Source: Bacilli bacterium
Lineage (GTDB): Bacteria > Bacillota_I > Bacilli_A > RF39 > UBA660
Direction of reading: 5' to 3'
DNA: 40,519 bases
NCBI GenBank assembly: GCA_016296185.1
Contig: JAEDJT010000009.1
Location: 1-40,519 of the forward strand
Position numbers and translations under genes: made by a program. The notes beneath the pieces were generated by a model. That model had not been told where the DNA came from, did no database searches, and was given only the letters and a program-made list of their open reading frames with translations. Of the stretch, positions 16,383 through 24,509 are shown one piece after another. Position 1 is the stretch's first letter; each line of letters starts with the position of its first letter.

Positions 16383-18035
16383 ATGACTACAAAAGATTTA
16401 GCAAATATGATATTTCCTGATATCACAAAAACAATTGAAGATTATGAAAAAGAATATCCAGAAAGAGAACTAAAAGAAGGAGCAAGAGTTACTAGATATG
16501 CACCATCACCAACTGGATTTATGCACATTGGTAACTTTATGTCAGTTGTAATTGATTACGTAGTAGCAAAACAAACTAATGGTATTTTCTATTTACGTAA
16601 CGAAGATACAGATTCTGCAAGAGAACAAGAAGGTGCAGTAGAATATATTAGACATGTATTAGAACATTACAACATGAATCCAGATGAATATGAATATAGA
16701 GACACAAAAGAAACAAAAGGTATTTATGGTCCATATATTCAATCAGAAAGAAAAGATATCTATCATGCATTTATTAAACATTTAATTAGTGAAGGAAAAG
16801 CTTATCCATGTTTCCTAACACAAGAAGAAATGGACTCAATAAGAGAATCACAAACAAGAGATAAAAGAAGAATAGGTATCTATGGTAGATTTGCAAAATA
16901 TAGAGATTTAAGTCCAGATGAAGCAGCTGAAAGAATTAAAAACGGAGAAAAATATACAGTTCGTTTAAAAAGTTCAGGAGACTTTAATAAAAAGTTTAAA
17001 TTTGATGATTTAGCAAATGGAACAATGGAATTTCCAGAAAATGATATAGATATTCCAATCATGAAATCATCTAACTTATTGCCTACATACCATTTTGCAC
17101 ATTTAGTTGATGATCATTTAATGAGAACAACACATGTAATAAGAGGACAAGAATGGATTTCTTCAGTTCCAGTTCATTATGAATTATTTAAAACATTCGG
17201 TTTTAAAATGCCTAAATATATTCATACATCACTAATTCTAAAAAAAGATGGAGATAAAATAAGAAAAATATCTAAACGTTTAGATCCAGAAGCAAGAATG
17301 ACATATTATGAAGAAAAAGGTTATCCAATATATTCAGTAATTGAAGCAATTATGACGATAGCAAATTCAAACTATGAACAATGGAGAGAAGGACATCCTG
17401 ATGCTCCGTTCACAGATTTTGAATTTTCACCTAAAAAGATGAGCGCATCTGGTGCATTATTTGATCTAGATAAATTAGATAATATTTCTAAAAACTATCT
17501 ATCTAAATTAAAAGCTACAGAAGTATTTGATTTATTAGATACATGGTCAAAAGAATACGATGTAGAATTTAATGAATTAATAAATAAATACAAAGAATAT
17601 ACTACAAACGTATTAAATATCGAAAGAGAACAAAAGAAACCACGTAAAGACTATGCTTCATTATCAGAAGTAAAAGGACAAATTTGGTATATGTTTGATG
17701 AATTATTTACAGATGTAGAATATCAATTTGATGAAAGATTCTCTAAAGAAGCTATAAATGAAGTGTTAAACACATATTTTAACGAATTCTATGATGAAAA
17801 TGATGATAAAGATACTTGGTTCAGTAAAATGCAACAATTATCAGATAAACTAGGATATTGTTCAAATATGAAAGAATATAAAGAAAATCCTGATAAATAC
17901 AAAGGAAATATTGCAGATGTATCTAACATAATAAGAGTTGGTGTAACAAGTTTACAACAAACTCCAGATTTATATGTAATCTTAAAATTATTAGGAAAAG
18001 ATAGAATTATAGAAAGAATTAAAAAGATAGGCTAA
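16383..18035 (+). CDS. gltX: Glutamyl-tRNA synthetase
   Basis: 550 aa from the ATG at 16383, which is 9 nt after AAAGG; the ATG at 16374 is too close to it. Class I synthetase motifs: YAPSPTGFMHIG (HIGH) and KIRKISKRL (KMSKS). LRNEDTDSAREQEGAVEYI and YIQSERKDIYH are typical of GluRS amino-acid and acceptor recognition. At 550 aa it is longer than the usual 470-490 because of insertions in the catalytic half and an enlarged helical C-terminal anticodon-binding part. Charges tRNA-Glu in the cytosol. It is expressed alone under the T-box and followed by a terminator. A GlnRS identity is less likely given the T-box specifier and motif details. Confidence 0.92.
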   Translation: MTTKDLANMIFPDITKTIEDYEKEYPERELKEGARVTRYAPSPTGFMHIGNFMSVVIDYVVAKQTNGIFYLRNEDTDSAREQEGAVEYIRHVLEHYNMNPDEYEYRDTKETKGIYGPYIQSERKDIYHAFIKHLISEGKAYPCFLTQEEMDSIRESQTRDKRRIGIYGRFAKYRDLSPDEAAERIKNGEKYTVRLKSSGDFNKKFKFDDLANGTMEFPENDIDIPIMKSSNLLPTYHFAHLVDDHLMRTTHVIRGQEWISSVPVHYELFKTFGFKMPKYIHTSLILKKDGDKIRKISKRLDPEARMTYYEEKGYPIYSVIEAIMTIANSNYEQWREGHPDAPFTDFEFSPKKMSASGALFDLDKLDNISKNYLSKLKATEVFDLLDTWSKEYDVEFNELINKYKEYTTNVLNIEREQKKPRKDYASLSEVKGQIWYMFDELFTDVEYQFDERFSKEAINEVLNTYFNEFYDENDDKDTWFSKMQQLSDKLGYCSNMKEYKENPDKYKGNIADVSNIIRVGVTSLQQTPDLYVILKLLGKDRIIERIKKIG

Positions 18036-18051
18036 TATCCTATCTTTTTTT
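18021..18051 (+). terminator. Intrinsic terminator after gltX
   Basis: AAAGATAGG / CCTATCTTT stem around the stop codon, with a T run. Confidence 0.85.
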
Positions 18052-18079
18052 ATGTTATAATTAATAATAGAGGGATAGA

Positions 18080-19621
18080 ATGAGGAATATAAAGAAGCCA
18101 AAAAATTATTCATTAGTTAAAAGTGCTATCATGACTGGAACACTTGTTTTTAGTTTGGCTTCAGTTAGATTTGTTGATAAATATTACGAAGAACAAATTC
18201 CATATACAAAAGAAGATGTATCAAATAACATTGAATTCGAAAATGAATTACAAATAATTAATGAAGAAACAATAGAATTTACTAATAAAGAATTATTAAG
18301 TATTATTCAGTATGTACTAGGAAAAAATGAAATAACAAGAGAAGATTTATTAACAATTACAACGTTAAAAATAGATTCAGAATTAGAAAATAAAGACTTA
18401 AGTGAATTAAAATATCTATCTAATTTATCAACACTAACTATATCAAACAATGATGTAGATCTAAATAATTTAAAATACAATATTAATTTGTATAACTTAT
18501 ATATAAATAGTTGTATGGTAACAAATATAAATGATATTTCAAATTCGATAAATAATTTAATATTATCTAATGTAATAGTTCTAGACAATCAATTTATTAC
18601 ACCATATGATTTAGTATCACTAACAATTAGAAACTCAAACTTTAATAATTTAAGAATAAAGAATCCAGAAGTATTAGAAGAAATAAAAATAGATACTACA
18701 AGTAAAGTAGATTTAAATGTTATATCAAATTGTCGTAATTTAAAAGATATAGAAATAGTAAGAAGTCCTAATATAATAAATGGAGATGTATTACTACAAT
18801 TTAATAAATCATATATAATACTAGATGATTATGCACCAATATGGATGGATTATAGTACATATAGCCAAATAAGACAAATAGATAATTCAAACACTAGACG
18901 TGTTAAAGATGAGATGAAAACTCTAGATAGTATAATTGCAGATTTGGATTTAACTAACGATGATGAAGAAACAAAACTAAAAAAAATAACACTATTTGTA
19001 ATTAATAGAATAGAATATGATGATACAAAAGAATTAGATGAAAACTATAATTATTATCCAATGTATTTTGCTTTAAATAGTGATGAGGGAATATGTATAA
19101 ACTATTCATGCTTATGGCAAGCATTAGCAAATAGAGCAGGAATAAAATCATATCAATTATATAGTGATGCACATACATGGAATATTGTTAATGATGAATT
19201 CTATATAGATTCAACTTTTATAGATAATGGAGCAATTGTTAAATTAGTAGATGAGCAAAATAATGCAAAACTAGCTAACGTTGAAGATTCAACATCACAA
19301 GAATTTTTTGAAGAAGGAAATGAAAAATTATTATATTTCTATGAATTAGATTTAGATGACATGTTAGATAGATTCCATGATCCTTATAATATATGTATTG
19401 AATTAGAAGAAAAATATAAAGAAATAAATAACATAGGATATGTAAATCCCAATTCAGTTGGAAGATTAATTATAAAAAATCAAACAAAAATGATTAAGTT
19501 AAAAATAATGATGGGAACAATTCTATTATTATTAGCTCAATACACAGCACTAAATAAAATAAAACAACTAAAAGATAAAAAAGAAAAAATAGAAGATTTA
19601 GATATTAATAATACATTATAA
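18080..19621 (+). CDS. Surface protein with LRR-like region and transglutaminase-like domain
   Basis: 513 aa. An N-terminal membrane anchor (about residues 15-30, SAIMTGTLVFSLASV) is followed by an irregular leucine-rich-repeat-like stretch (residues ~95-245, phrases such as LSELKYLSNLSTLTISNN). A transglutaminase-like core then shows Cys339 in EGICINYS, His365 in DAHTWNIV, and Asp377 in FYIDSTF, the full Cys-His-Asp triad with the expected spacing. A second membrane segment lies near the C-terminus (MMGTILLLLAQYTAL, about residue 480), so the enzyme domain should sit outside the cell between two anchors. Activity may be proteolytic, amidase or cross-linking. GAGGGA ribosome site; stands alone. 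Confidence 0.78.
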   Translation: MRNIKKPKNYSLVKSAIMTGTLVFSLASVRFVDKYYEEQIPYTKEDVSNNIEFENELQIINEETIEFTNKELLSIIQYVLGKNEITREDLLTITTLKIDSELENKDLSELKYLSNLSTLTISNNDVDLNNLKYNINLYNLYINSCMVTNINDISNSINNLILSNVIVLDNQFITPYDLVSLTIRNSNFNNLRIKNPEVLEEIKIDTTSKVDLNVISNCRNLKDIEIVRSPNIINGDVLLQFNKSYIILDDYAPIWMDYSTYSQIRQIDNSNTRRVKDEMKTLDSIIADLDLTNDDEETKLKKITLFVINRIEYDDTKELDENYNYYPMYFALNSDEGICINYSCLWQALANRAGIKSYQLYSDAHTWNIVNDEFYIDSTFIDNGAIVKLVDEQNNAKLANVEDSTSQEFFEEGNEKLLYFYELDLDDMLDRFHDPYNICIELEEKYKEINNIGYVNPNSVGRLIIKNQTKMIKLKIMMGTILLLLAQYTALNKIKQLKDKKEKIEDLDINNTL

Positions 19622-19623
19622 TA

Positions 19624-19652
19624 TTTACATTAGTTTACAATTGGTTTATAAT
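19624..19652 (+). promoter_or_regulatory. Promoter of the HD-domain gene
   Basis: TTTACA (19624-19629), 17-nt spacer, TATAAT (19647-19652), starting 3 nt after the preceding stop codon. Confidence 0.6.
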
Positions 19653-19673
19653 TCATAAATCTGAGGTGAAGAA

Positions 19674-20153
19674 ATGAAAAAAGTAGAAGAATTTAATAAA
19701 ATAGTTGAAGATATATTAAATAATGACAAGTTTAACAAATTAAAAGAACAACCTCATCACGGAATTAATAGATATGAACATTCATATCATGTAGCAATAT
19801 GGATATATAAAATATGTAAACTATTTAACAGTAAGAATTTAACAAAAATAACTAGAGCATCATTATTACATGACTTTTATGAAGATATAGATTTAAAAGG
19901 TAACGGATTACAAAGATTAACTAGACATTCAAAAGTAGCACTAAAGAATAGTGAAGAATATTTTAAACTAGATGATATGCAAAAAAACATTATAAAAACG
20001 CATATGTTTCCTTGTAATTTAGATATACCAAAATATAAAGAATCATGGTTAATAACAATTATAGATAAAATAGTTAGTACATATGAAATGATACGATATA
20101 AAATACCAATGTATATTGGAAAAGGAATAAAATATATTTTTAAAATTAAATAA
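19674..20153 (+). CDS. HD-domain phosphohydrolase-like protein
   Basis: A 159-aa helical protein with the HD metal-site order: His in RYEHSYHVA, HD in SLLHDFYED, a further His in IIKTHMFP, and Asp in TIIDKIVSTYE. These define the H...HD...D metal phosphohydrolase superfamily, which acts on nucleotides or phosphorylated signals. No extra domain to indicate the substrate; the Lys-rich C-terminus ends the protein. GAGGTGAAG ribosome site; monocistronic between its own promoter and a terminator. Confidence 0.8.
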   Translation: MKKVEEFNKIVEDILNNDKFNKLKEQPHHGINRYEHSYHVAIWIYKICKLFNSKNLTKITRASLLHDFYEDIDLKGNGLQRLTRHSKVALKNSEEYFKLDDMQKNIIKTHMFPCNLDIPKYKESWLITIIDKIVSTYEMIRYKIPMYIGKGIKYIFKIK

Positions 20154-20180
20154 AAGAAGAATAGTGTTATTCTTTTTTTA
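20152..20180 (+). terminator. Intrinsic terminator
   Basis: AAAGAAGAATA / TATTCTTTTTTT imperfect stem with T run after the HD-domain gene. Confidence 0.7.
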
Positions 20181-20270
20181 TTTAAGTGTTTATTTTTATA
20201 ATATTTATGTTAAAATAATAATAGCATGTGATCGTTTTTAGAAGATCAGTAATAAAGAGAGGTATAAAAT

Positions 20271-20930
20271 ATGGAAGAAATTAATTTAAAGGAACTTTAT
20301 GATTACTTTAAAGAAAGACTAGTACTTATTCTTACAATTGTATTAGTTGTAGTAGTTTTAGGAAGCGCTTATTCAATTTTCTTTAAAACTCCTTTGTATC
20401 AAAGTACATCAAAAGTATTATTAGGTAGTTCTAACGGAACATATACAACAAATGACGTTACATTAAATGCTAACTTAGTTAAAACATACTCAGAAGTTGC
20501 AAAGAGTGATTTAGTAGTAAGCCAAGTTATTAACCAAACAGGTGTAGATAGAAGTACATCTTCAATTGCATCAAATATTACTTTAGCTGCTGTATCAGAA
20601 TCATTAATGATACAAATATCTGTAGCTGATAAAGATCCAGAAACAGCCAAAAAAATAACAGATTCTTTAGTAGAAGTATTTATTAAAGAAGCTAAAGACA
20701 AAATGAAACAACAAAACTTTACAATTATAGATGAAGCAACAACTCCATCTAAACCATATAATGTTAACTTAACTAAAGATGTAGTAATTTATTTATTAGT
20801 TGGTGTAGTAGTAGCATTAGCAACTGTATTTGTTATCTTCTACTTCGATACAACTGTTAAATCATCAGATGATGTAGAAGAAAAATTTGGATTACCAATT
20901 TTAGGTGTAGTTCCAAAAGTAAAGAAATAG
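20271..20930 (+). CDS. Wzz/CapA-like polysaccharide co-polymerase and kinase modulator
   Basis: 219 aa. Two membrane segments (about residues 16-36 and 167-190) bracket an extracytoplasmic domain; the Pro-rich TTPSKPYNVN just before the second segment is typical of Wzz proteins. The cytoplasmic tail (YFDTTVKSSDDVEEKFGLPILG) is the stretch that activates the partner tyrosine kinase in Gram-positive CapA/CpsC/YveK systems. The BY-kinase follows 12 nt later, as in those operons. Controls chain length or assembly of an exopolysaccharide. Confidence 0.88.
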   Translation: MEEINLKELYDYFKERLVLILTIVLVVVVLGSAYSIFFKTPLYQSTSKVLLGSSNGTYTTNDVTLNANLVKTYSEVAKSDLVVSQVINQTGVDRSTSSIASNITLAAVSESLMIQISVADKDPETAKKITDSLVEVFIKEAKDKMKQQNFTIIDEATTPSKPYNVNLTKDVVIYLLVGVVVALATVFVIFYFDTTVKSSDDVEEKFGLPILGVVPKVKK

Positions 20931-20942
20931 TGGGTGAATAGT

Positions 20943-21668
20943 ATGGCAAAAAAAGAAAATGTACAAACAAGTAGCACTGATTTAATGATTACTATTAATC
21001 CAAAATCAGTATTTAGTGAATCAATTAAAGGTATTCGTACAAATTTACAATTTTCATCAGTAGATAAAGAATTAAAAGTATTATTAAATACATCTCCAGA
21101 ACCTGGTGACGGAAAAAGTTTCATAACTGCCAACCTTGCTGTAGCATATGCTCAAGAAGGTAAAAAAGTATTAATAATTGACTGTGATTTACGTCGTGGT
21201 AGACAACATGAAATATTTAATGTTGTAAATACAACAAATGGTGGTTATTCAAATTTAATTTTAAATTACAAAGAAGATGTTAAATTAAGTAGATATATAA
21301 TTAAAACAGAAGTGAAGAATGTTGATTTAATACCAATTGGACCAACTCCTCCAAATCCATTAGAATTATTAGCATCTAAAAATAATGAAGAATTAATTAA
21401 AGAATTAAGAAATTATTACGATATCATTATTTTAGATTGTCCACCAGTTGTTGGTATGTCTGATACACAAGTATTAACAAAATTATCAGATGCTAACATG
21501 ATCGTTGTATCAAGTGGAAAAACTCATACTGAAATGTTAGAAAAAGCTAAAAAACAATTTGAAAATGCAAATGCTAAAATTTCAGGTGTTATAATTAATA
21601 AAGCTAATCTAAAAGGAAGTAGTTATAACTCATATTATACAAGTGATTACTACACAAGCGAAAAATAA
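20943..21668 (+). CDS. Bacterial tyrosine kinase (CpsD/CapB/YwqD-like)
   Basis: 241 aa from the ATG at 20943. P-loop TSPEPGDGKSF (Walker A), VLIIDCDLRRG (Walker A') and YDIIILDCPPV (Walker B) are the BY-kinase triad. The C-terminus is a tyrosine cluster (SSYNSYYTSDYYTSEK), the autophosphorylation site. ESIKGIRTNLQFS near the N-terminus is the family's oligomer-contact helix. Acts at the membrane with the Wzz-like protein upstream, cycling its phosphorylation to regulate polysaccharide export and the sugar transferase downstream. No matching tyrosine phosphatase is visible in the window. Confidence 0.92.
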   Translation: MAKKENVQTSSTDLMITINPKSVFSESIKGIRTNLQFSSVDKELKVLLNTSPEPGDGKSFITANLAVAYAQEGKKVLIIDCDLRRGRQHEIFNVVNTTNGGYSNLILNYKEDVKLSRYIIKTEVKNVDLIPIGPTPPNPLELLASKNNEELIKELRNYYDIIILDCPPVVGMSDTQVLTKLSDANMIVVSSGKTHTEMLEKAKKQFENANAKISGVIINKANLKGSSYNSYYTSDYYTSEK

Positions 21669-21680
21669 AAGAAAAACTTG

Positions 21681-21757
21681 CGCTATATAACTAATTGTAG
21701 TAATATATCTCATAGTCCAAAAAAAAAGGGGTTATTAAAACTTAGTGTGATATAGCG
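21681..21757 (+). promoter_or_regulatory. Structured leader: long interrupted stem before the sugar transferase
   Basis: CGCTATAT (21681-21688) pairs perfectly with ATATAGCG (21750-21757), and ACTAA (21690-21694) with TTAGT (21742-21746), giving a 13-bp interrupted stem closing a 47-nt loop that contains A9GGGG. The 3' arm abuts the GGGGTG ribosome site at 21757-21762. No T run follows, so it is not a terminator. It could be a translational switch or protein site. Confidence 0.5.
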
Positions 21758-21768
21758 GGGTGTAAAAA

Positions 21769-22413
21769 ATGAAGAAAGGTACTAATTCGGAAAGATTTAT
21801 GTATAAGATAATAAAAAGATTATTCGATATTATATTAGGTATTATAGGTTGTATTATTTTAATACCAATATTATTATTAGTTAAAATATCATATTTATTA
21901 AGTGGTGACCATGAATCAATATTCTTTGTACAAAAAAGAATAGGTATAAAAGGAAAAGAATTTAACTTTTATAAATTCCGTTCAATGGTACCAAATGCAG
22001 ACGAAATCTTATTTAAATTATTAAGAGAAGATAAAGAAGCAGCTGCAGAATATAAAAAATTTAAAAAATTAAAAAAAGATCCAAGAATTACTCCAGTAGG
22101 AAAAATATTAAGAAGAACATCATTAGATGAACTTCCTCAATTTATTAATGTTCTTAATGGAACAATGTCTTTAATAGGAAATAGACCATATCTACCAAGA
22201 GAAAAACAGGATATGGGAGAAGCTTTTGATGAAATAGTAAAAACTAAACCTGGTATTACAGGATACTGGCAAGTTTCAGGTAAAGCCAATTCATCATTTG
22301 AAAAAAGATTAGAAATGGAATCTGAATATTCAAATAATGCATCTATGTTATTAGATTTAAAAATATTCTTTAAAACATTTGGTGCAGTATTATTTGGACA
22401 TGGAGCAGAATAA
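21769..22413 (+). CDS. Initiating sugar transferase (polyprenyl-phosphate phosphoglycosyl transferase)
   Basis: 214 aa, the size of minimal monotopic phosphoglycosyl transferases. One N-terminal hydrophobic segment (RLFDIILGIIGCIILIPIL) is followed by the catalytic domain: VQKRIGIKGKEFNFYKFRSM, RRTSLDELPQ with the catalytic Asp-Glu, NVLNGTMSLIGNRPYL, and KPGITGYWQVSGK. It transfers a sugar-1-phosphate from a UDP-sugar to undecaprenyl phosphate, the first step of repeat-unit assembly. It follows the Wzz/BY-kinase pair, but no further glycosyltransferases, flippase or polymerase lie nearby. GGGGTG ribosome site next to the leader stem. Confidence 0.92.
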   Translation: MKKGTNSERFMYKIIKRLFDIILGIIGCIILIPILLLVKISYLLSGDHESIFFVQKRIGIKGKEFNFYKFRSMVPNADEILFKLLREDKEAAAEYKKFKKLKKDPRITPVGKILRRTSLDELPQFINVLNGTMSLIGNRPYLPREKQDMGEAFDEIVKTKPGITGYWQVSGKANSSFEKRLEMESEYSNNASMLLDLKIFFKTFGAVLFGHGAE

Positions 22414-22434
22414 GACGCATAAGCGTCTTTTTTT
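22413..22434 (+). terminator. Intrinsic terminator
   Basis: AGACGC / GCGTCT stem with an ATAA loop and T7 run. Confidence 0.85.
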
Positions 22435-22500
22435 ATGGGTTAAATAACTTTATCAAATATTTATTGAATCATATTATATAGTAAGTAATGAGGTGATAAT

Positions 22501-22839
22501 ATGAATAGAAAAGTAACAATAAATATAAAAGATGTATCTACAATAATAAATAAAGAATATAAAATAGAAATATATTGTAATAACGAATTGATAGAAACAA
22601 CATACACATGTGATTCATATAGTTTTATAGCAAATACAAATAACATATATACAATAAAAGTATTTAATGGAAAAGAATATAAAATAGGAGTTATAAAATA
22701 TAATAATGATTTAAATATAGTATTTGGTTGTTTAAATATAAATAATGGCAGAATAAGAGTATTATTGACTGATTACTATTATGAAGGATTAAAAATAGAA
22801 AGAGGGAATATGAAATTATGGCCAAACCATATAATGTAA
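22501..22839 (+). CDS. Unknown beta-rich protein (112 aa)
   Basis: Alternating strand-turn sequence with no signal peptide or membrane segment and three Cys. Its C-terminal tail (RIRVLLTDYYYEGLKIERG, then NMKL) resembles the tail of the next protein (ITIKLTDANYENLPIASGT, then ITL), so the two share a small terminal domain or motif. GAGGTGATAAT precedes the ATG. The next gene starts 22 nt before its end. Function unknown; possibly partner subunits. Confidence 0.6.
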   Translation: MNRKVTINIKDVSTIINKEYKIEIYCNNELIETTYTCDSYSFIANTNNIYTIKVFNGKEYKIGVIKYNNDLNIVFGCLNINNGRIRVLLTDYYYEGLKIERGNMKLWPNHIM

Positions 22840-23357
22840 CGATTGTTAATGGACAAGGAACAGCTGATGTATTAAAAGATACATATTCAGTAACAGCAGA
22901 TGTTCCGGGTTATACAAATAATACAATTAATCCAAGTTCATTAACTTATGATGGAACAACAAACTCATATAGTTTTACAATTGCAGCAGAGGGAACATTA
23001 ACATTACATGTAACAGAAGATGGAACATCATTAGGAACACCAATCGTAGGAGCTACATTTATAAGAACTGATGCTTTAGGTAATGAATATGGAACAGCAG
23101 TAACAACAGACGCAAGTGGTAATGCCGTATTTGCCAACGTACCATATGATGCAACAACAGACATTAGTGTATATTATAAACAAACATCATCAGACGGAGA
23201 CCATACTTTTGATGATACAGTAAAAGAAGTTAAACTAACATTACAAACAACAACAGTTGAAGTAATAAATGAAGGAACTTCAGAAATAACAATAAAATTA
23301 ACAGATGCAAATTATGAAAATTTACCAATTGCTTCAGGAACAATAACATTAAGCTAA
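22818..23357 (+). CDS. Beta-sandwich protein with a Cna-B/SpaA-like domain, no signal peptide (179 aa)
   Basis: A Thr/Ser/Val-rich all-beta protein. Residues ~1-70 form an Ig-like first part. Residues ~75-120 read TPIVGATFIRTDALGNE...TTDASGNAVFANVPYD, the pattern of a Cna-B/SpaA pilin-type domain (GAxF...TDxxGxxxFxxlP). The C-terminal ~30 residues match the tail of the upstream protein. Such domains are normally extracellular, yet no Sec signal, lipobox or LPXTG motif is present. The start overlaps the upstream gene; GAGGG lies 12 nt before it. A terminator follows. Confidence 0.65.
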   Translation: MAKPYNVTIVNGQGTADVLKDTYSVTADVPGYTNNTINPSSLTYDGTTNSYSFTIAAEGTLTLHVTEDGTSLGTPIVGATFIRTDALGNEYGTAVTTDASGNAVFANVPYDATTDISVYYKQTSSDGDHTFDDTVKEVKLTLQTTTVEVINEGTSEITIKLTDANYENLPIASGTITLS

Positions 23358-23381
23358 AAGGAGATAATATCTCCTTTTTTT
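23355..23381 (+). terminator. Intrinsic terminator
   Basis: AAAAGGAGAT / ATCTCCTTTT stem with an AAT loop and T run. Confidence 0.88.
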
Positions 23382-23382
23382 A

Positions 23383-23411
23383 TTGACATAATAAATCAAT
23401 ATTAATATAAT
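23383..23411 (+). promoter_or_regulatory. Perfect consensus promoter
   Basis: TTGACA (23383-23388), 17-nt spacer, TATAAT (23406-23411), directly after the terminator T run. Confidence 0.85.
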
Positions 23412-23436
23412 TTTAATACACGAAAGGAGCAATAAT

Positions 23437-24060
23437 ATGATGGGTGGAGGAAGTATATTTCAAGAAAGAACAGATAAACTTGTAAAAGAATTGTTAGACA
23501 AGATAAGAAGAGAAAACTATTCTGAAGAAGAAAAACAACCACAAGAATTTGATAAAGAATCAATTAGAGAATTCCTTCTAAATGAAATTGCATCATTAAA
23601 AGAAAATGGAGCAACACAAAAAGAAATAGAAGAAAAAAAGAGAAAAGTAGTAGAAGAAACAGAATTAATATACGGAATGTGTAAGGGAGATCAATTATAC
23701 TATTTTGAAGAAAGAGATTTAAGAAGAAAAAAACAAGCAGAAAAACAAAATCAATTTACAATATTTCTATTATGTTTAGGTGCAGAATTAAATCAATTAG
23801 GTTTATCAAATGTTAAAAGAGAAAATCTAAAAAAAGAAAGAATTGCTCAATTTAACAATGGAATTAAAGTATATACAGAAGGAATATTAATTGCGGCAGA
23901 ACAAGCACAAATACAAATGGATAAACAAATGCCTACGGAAATGAGAAAATTAATAGATATAAGTAAAGTACCAACAACATATGAAATAATTAAGGAAATA
24001 AATGATAGAAGAAATGCATTTATAGATCAACCAATTAAGTCATTAAAACAACCAAAATAA
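23437..24060 (+). CDS. Unknown cytosolic helical protein (207 aa)
   Basis: Highly charged with long Glu/Lys stretches and predicted coiled coil over residues ~25-75 (NEIASLKENGATQKEIEEKK and onward), then a more hydrophobic helical section (FTIFLLCLGAELNQLGL). No membrane span or signal peptide is evident. AAAGGAG lies 7 nt before the ATG. The perfect promoter suggests high expression. No family recognised; it stands alone between terminators. Confidence 0.6.
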   Translation: MMGGGSIFQERTDKLVKELLDKIRRENYSEEEKQPQEFDKESIREFLLNEIASLKENGATQKEIEEKKRKVVEETELIYGMCKGDQLYYFEERDLRRKKQAEKQNQFTIFLLCLGAELNQLGLSNVKRENLKKERIAQFNNGIKVYTEGILIAAEQAQIQMDKQMPTEMRKLIDISKVPTTYEIIKEINDRRNAFIDQPIKSLKQPK

Positions 24061-24089
24061 CATATTATTATAATATGTTATTTTTTTTA
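24059..24089 (+). terminator. Intrinsic terminator
   Basis: AACATATTA / TAATATGTT 9-bp stem, TTA loop and T8 run. Confidence 0.8.
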
Positions 24090-24152
24090 TAAAAAAAGTA
24101 TATACAAACGCGAACAATTGTACTATAATATAATTATGAAAGGGATGGAGTT

Positions 24153-24359
24153 ATGATTGGTAGAGTAAAATGGTGGAGTTTTGATAAAGGATATGGCTTT
24201 ATTGAATGCAACGAAGATGATAATATCTTTGTTCACGTAAAAGATAGTGAAGTGTTAGAGACAAACTTCAAAGAAAATGAAATGATTACGTTTGAACTAG
24301 ATGAAACAGAAAAAGGTATATTCCTTAAAAGATTTCATTCCTTGGAACAAGAAGCTTAA
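24153..24359 (+). CDS. Cold-shock-domain protein
   Basis: 68 aa, the usual CspA-family length. MIGRVKWWSFDKGYGFIE carries RNP1 (KGYGFI) and DNIFVHV carries RNP2. The W-W pair replaces the common KWFN start of the family, and the second half (FELDETEKGIFLKRFHSLEQEA) is divergent. Single-stranded nucleic acid chaperone of the CSD/OB fold. GGGATGGAG ribosome site, with a TATAAT at 24124-24129 upstream; followed by a terminator. Confidence 0.88.
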   Translation: MIGRVKWWSFDKGYGFIECNEDDNIFVHVKDSEVLETNFKENEMITFELDETEKGIFLKRFHSLEQEA

Positions 24360-24373
24360 AAAAGCTTCTTTTT
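24349..24373 (+). terminator. Intrinsic terminator
   Basis: AAGAAGCTT / AAGCTTCTT perfect 9-bp stem, AAAA loop, short T run. Confidence 0.75.
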
Positions 24374-24425
24374 AAAAGGAAATAACGTATTGAACTATAA
24401 GATATATATGAAGGGTGGTTATTAA

Positions 24426-24482
24426 ATGAAAAAAATAAAAGCACAATATATAAATATAATTAACAATAATATAAAAGTATAG
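24426..24482 (+). CDS. Possible 18-aa leader or small peptide
   Basis: ATG preceded by GAAGGGTGG at good spacing, encoding MKKIKAQYINIINNNIKV then TAG. It lies in the gap before the VanZ-like gene and overlaps its promoter. Too short for codon statistics; may be a chance frame. Confidence 0.25.
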   Translation: MKKIKAQYINIINNNIKV

Positions 24483-24488
24483 TACAAT
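24460..24488 (+). promoter_or_regulatory. Promoter of the VanZ-like gene
   Basis: TTAACA (24460-24465), 17-nt spacer, TACAAT (24483-24488), 21 nt before the start codon. Confidence 0.5.
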
Positions 24489-24509
24489 ATAACTTGGTGA
24501 GGTGATTAT

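Noticed and set aside
20205..20255. TGATC...GATCA inverted repeat before the Wzz-like gene
   Set aside because: Only a 5-bp stem with a 10-nt loop; too weak to call an RNA element or operator without comparison.
24109..24122. LexA/SOS-box-like CGAACAATTGTAC before the cold-shock gene
   Set aside because: The second arm deviates from the Bacillota SOS box (GTAC rather than GTTC), and a cold-shock gene is not an expected SOS target; probably chance.
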